Assembly: GCA_947459055.1 (NCBI GenBank)
Contig: CANHCG010000009.1
Location: 1-15,168, forward strand
From: Cytophagaceae bacterium
Lineage (GTDB): Bacteria > Bacteroidota > Bacteroidia > Cytophagales > Spirosomataceae
DNA: 15,168 nucleotides
Direction of reading: 5' to 3'
Shown here piece after piece: positions 15,161 through 15,168 of this stretch (its first letter is position 1; each line of letters opens with the position of its first letter). The translations under genes were made by a program, and so were the position numbers. The notes under the pieces were generated by a model, which saw only the letters and a program-made list of their open reading frames with translations, made no database searches and was not told the origin of the DNA.

Positions 15161-15168
15161 GCTTTAAA

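Overview
The window looks like ordinary chromosome from a member of the Bacteroidota, probably the Cytophagia. This rests on AT-rich coding sequence, almost no Shine-Dalgarno sequences, promoter-like sites of the TAnnTTTG (-7) type, and the gene types and order (uppP-truB-ribF, a WcaF-type acetyltransferase, WecA-like transferase). The lineage below phylum level is inference.

Left end, + strand: the 3' part of uppP (undecaprenyl-diphosphate phosphatase, cut by the window edge), then truB (tRNA pseudouridine-55 synthase) and ribF (riboflavin kinase/FAD synthetase), all overlapping and probably one operon. Convergent to them on the - strand is pheA, a fused chorismate mutase/prephenate dehydratase/ACT protein for phenylalanine synthesis. 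Its tail overlaps the ribF tail by 27 bp.

Middle, 3044-8026: a surface-polysaccharide block. One GT4 glycosyltransferase lies on the + strand. Facing it on the - strand is a tight four-gene operon, read from 8026 down to 4095: a Wzy/WaaL-like membrane protein, a GT2 glycosyltransferase, a WcaF-type acetyltransferase and a WecA-like sugar-1-phosphate transferase. Together they could start a glycan on undecaprenyl phosphate, extend it, acetylate it and polymerise or ligate it. A flippase and the sugar-nucleotide genes are not in the window. The GT4 gene and the WecA-like gene overlap tail to tail by 29 bp.

8081-8383: three - strand tRNA genes, in transcription order Ser(GCU), Pro(UGG), Arg(UCU). 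A terminator-like hairpin with a T-tract sits between tRNA-Pro and tRNA-Arg.

Right part, - strand: gltB-gltD, encoding both subunits of NADPH-dependent glutamate synthase, six bases apart and complete. Upstream is a 206-bp AT-rich gap and then a small STAS-domain protein with an acidic tail. This protein lacks the serine that is phosphorylated in classical anti-sigma-factor antagonists.

I found no mobile element, CRISPR array, phage gene or clear novel system. The items most worth a second look are the hairpin inside the tRNA array, the tail-to-tail gene overlaps, the non-phosphorylatable STAS protein and the TTG starts in the polysaccharide operon.
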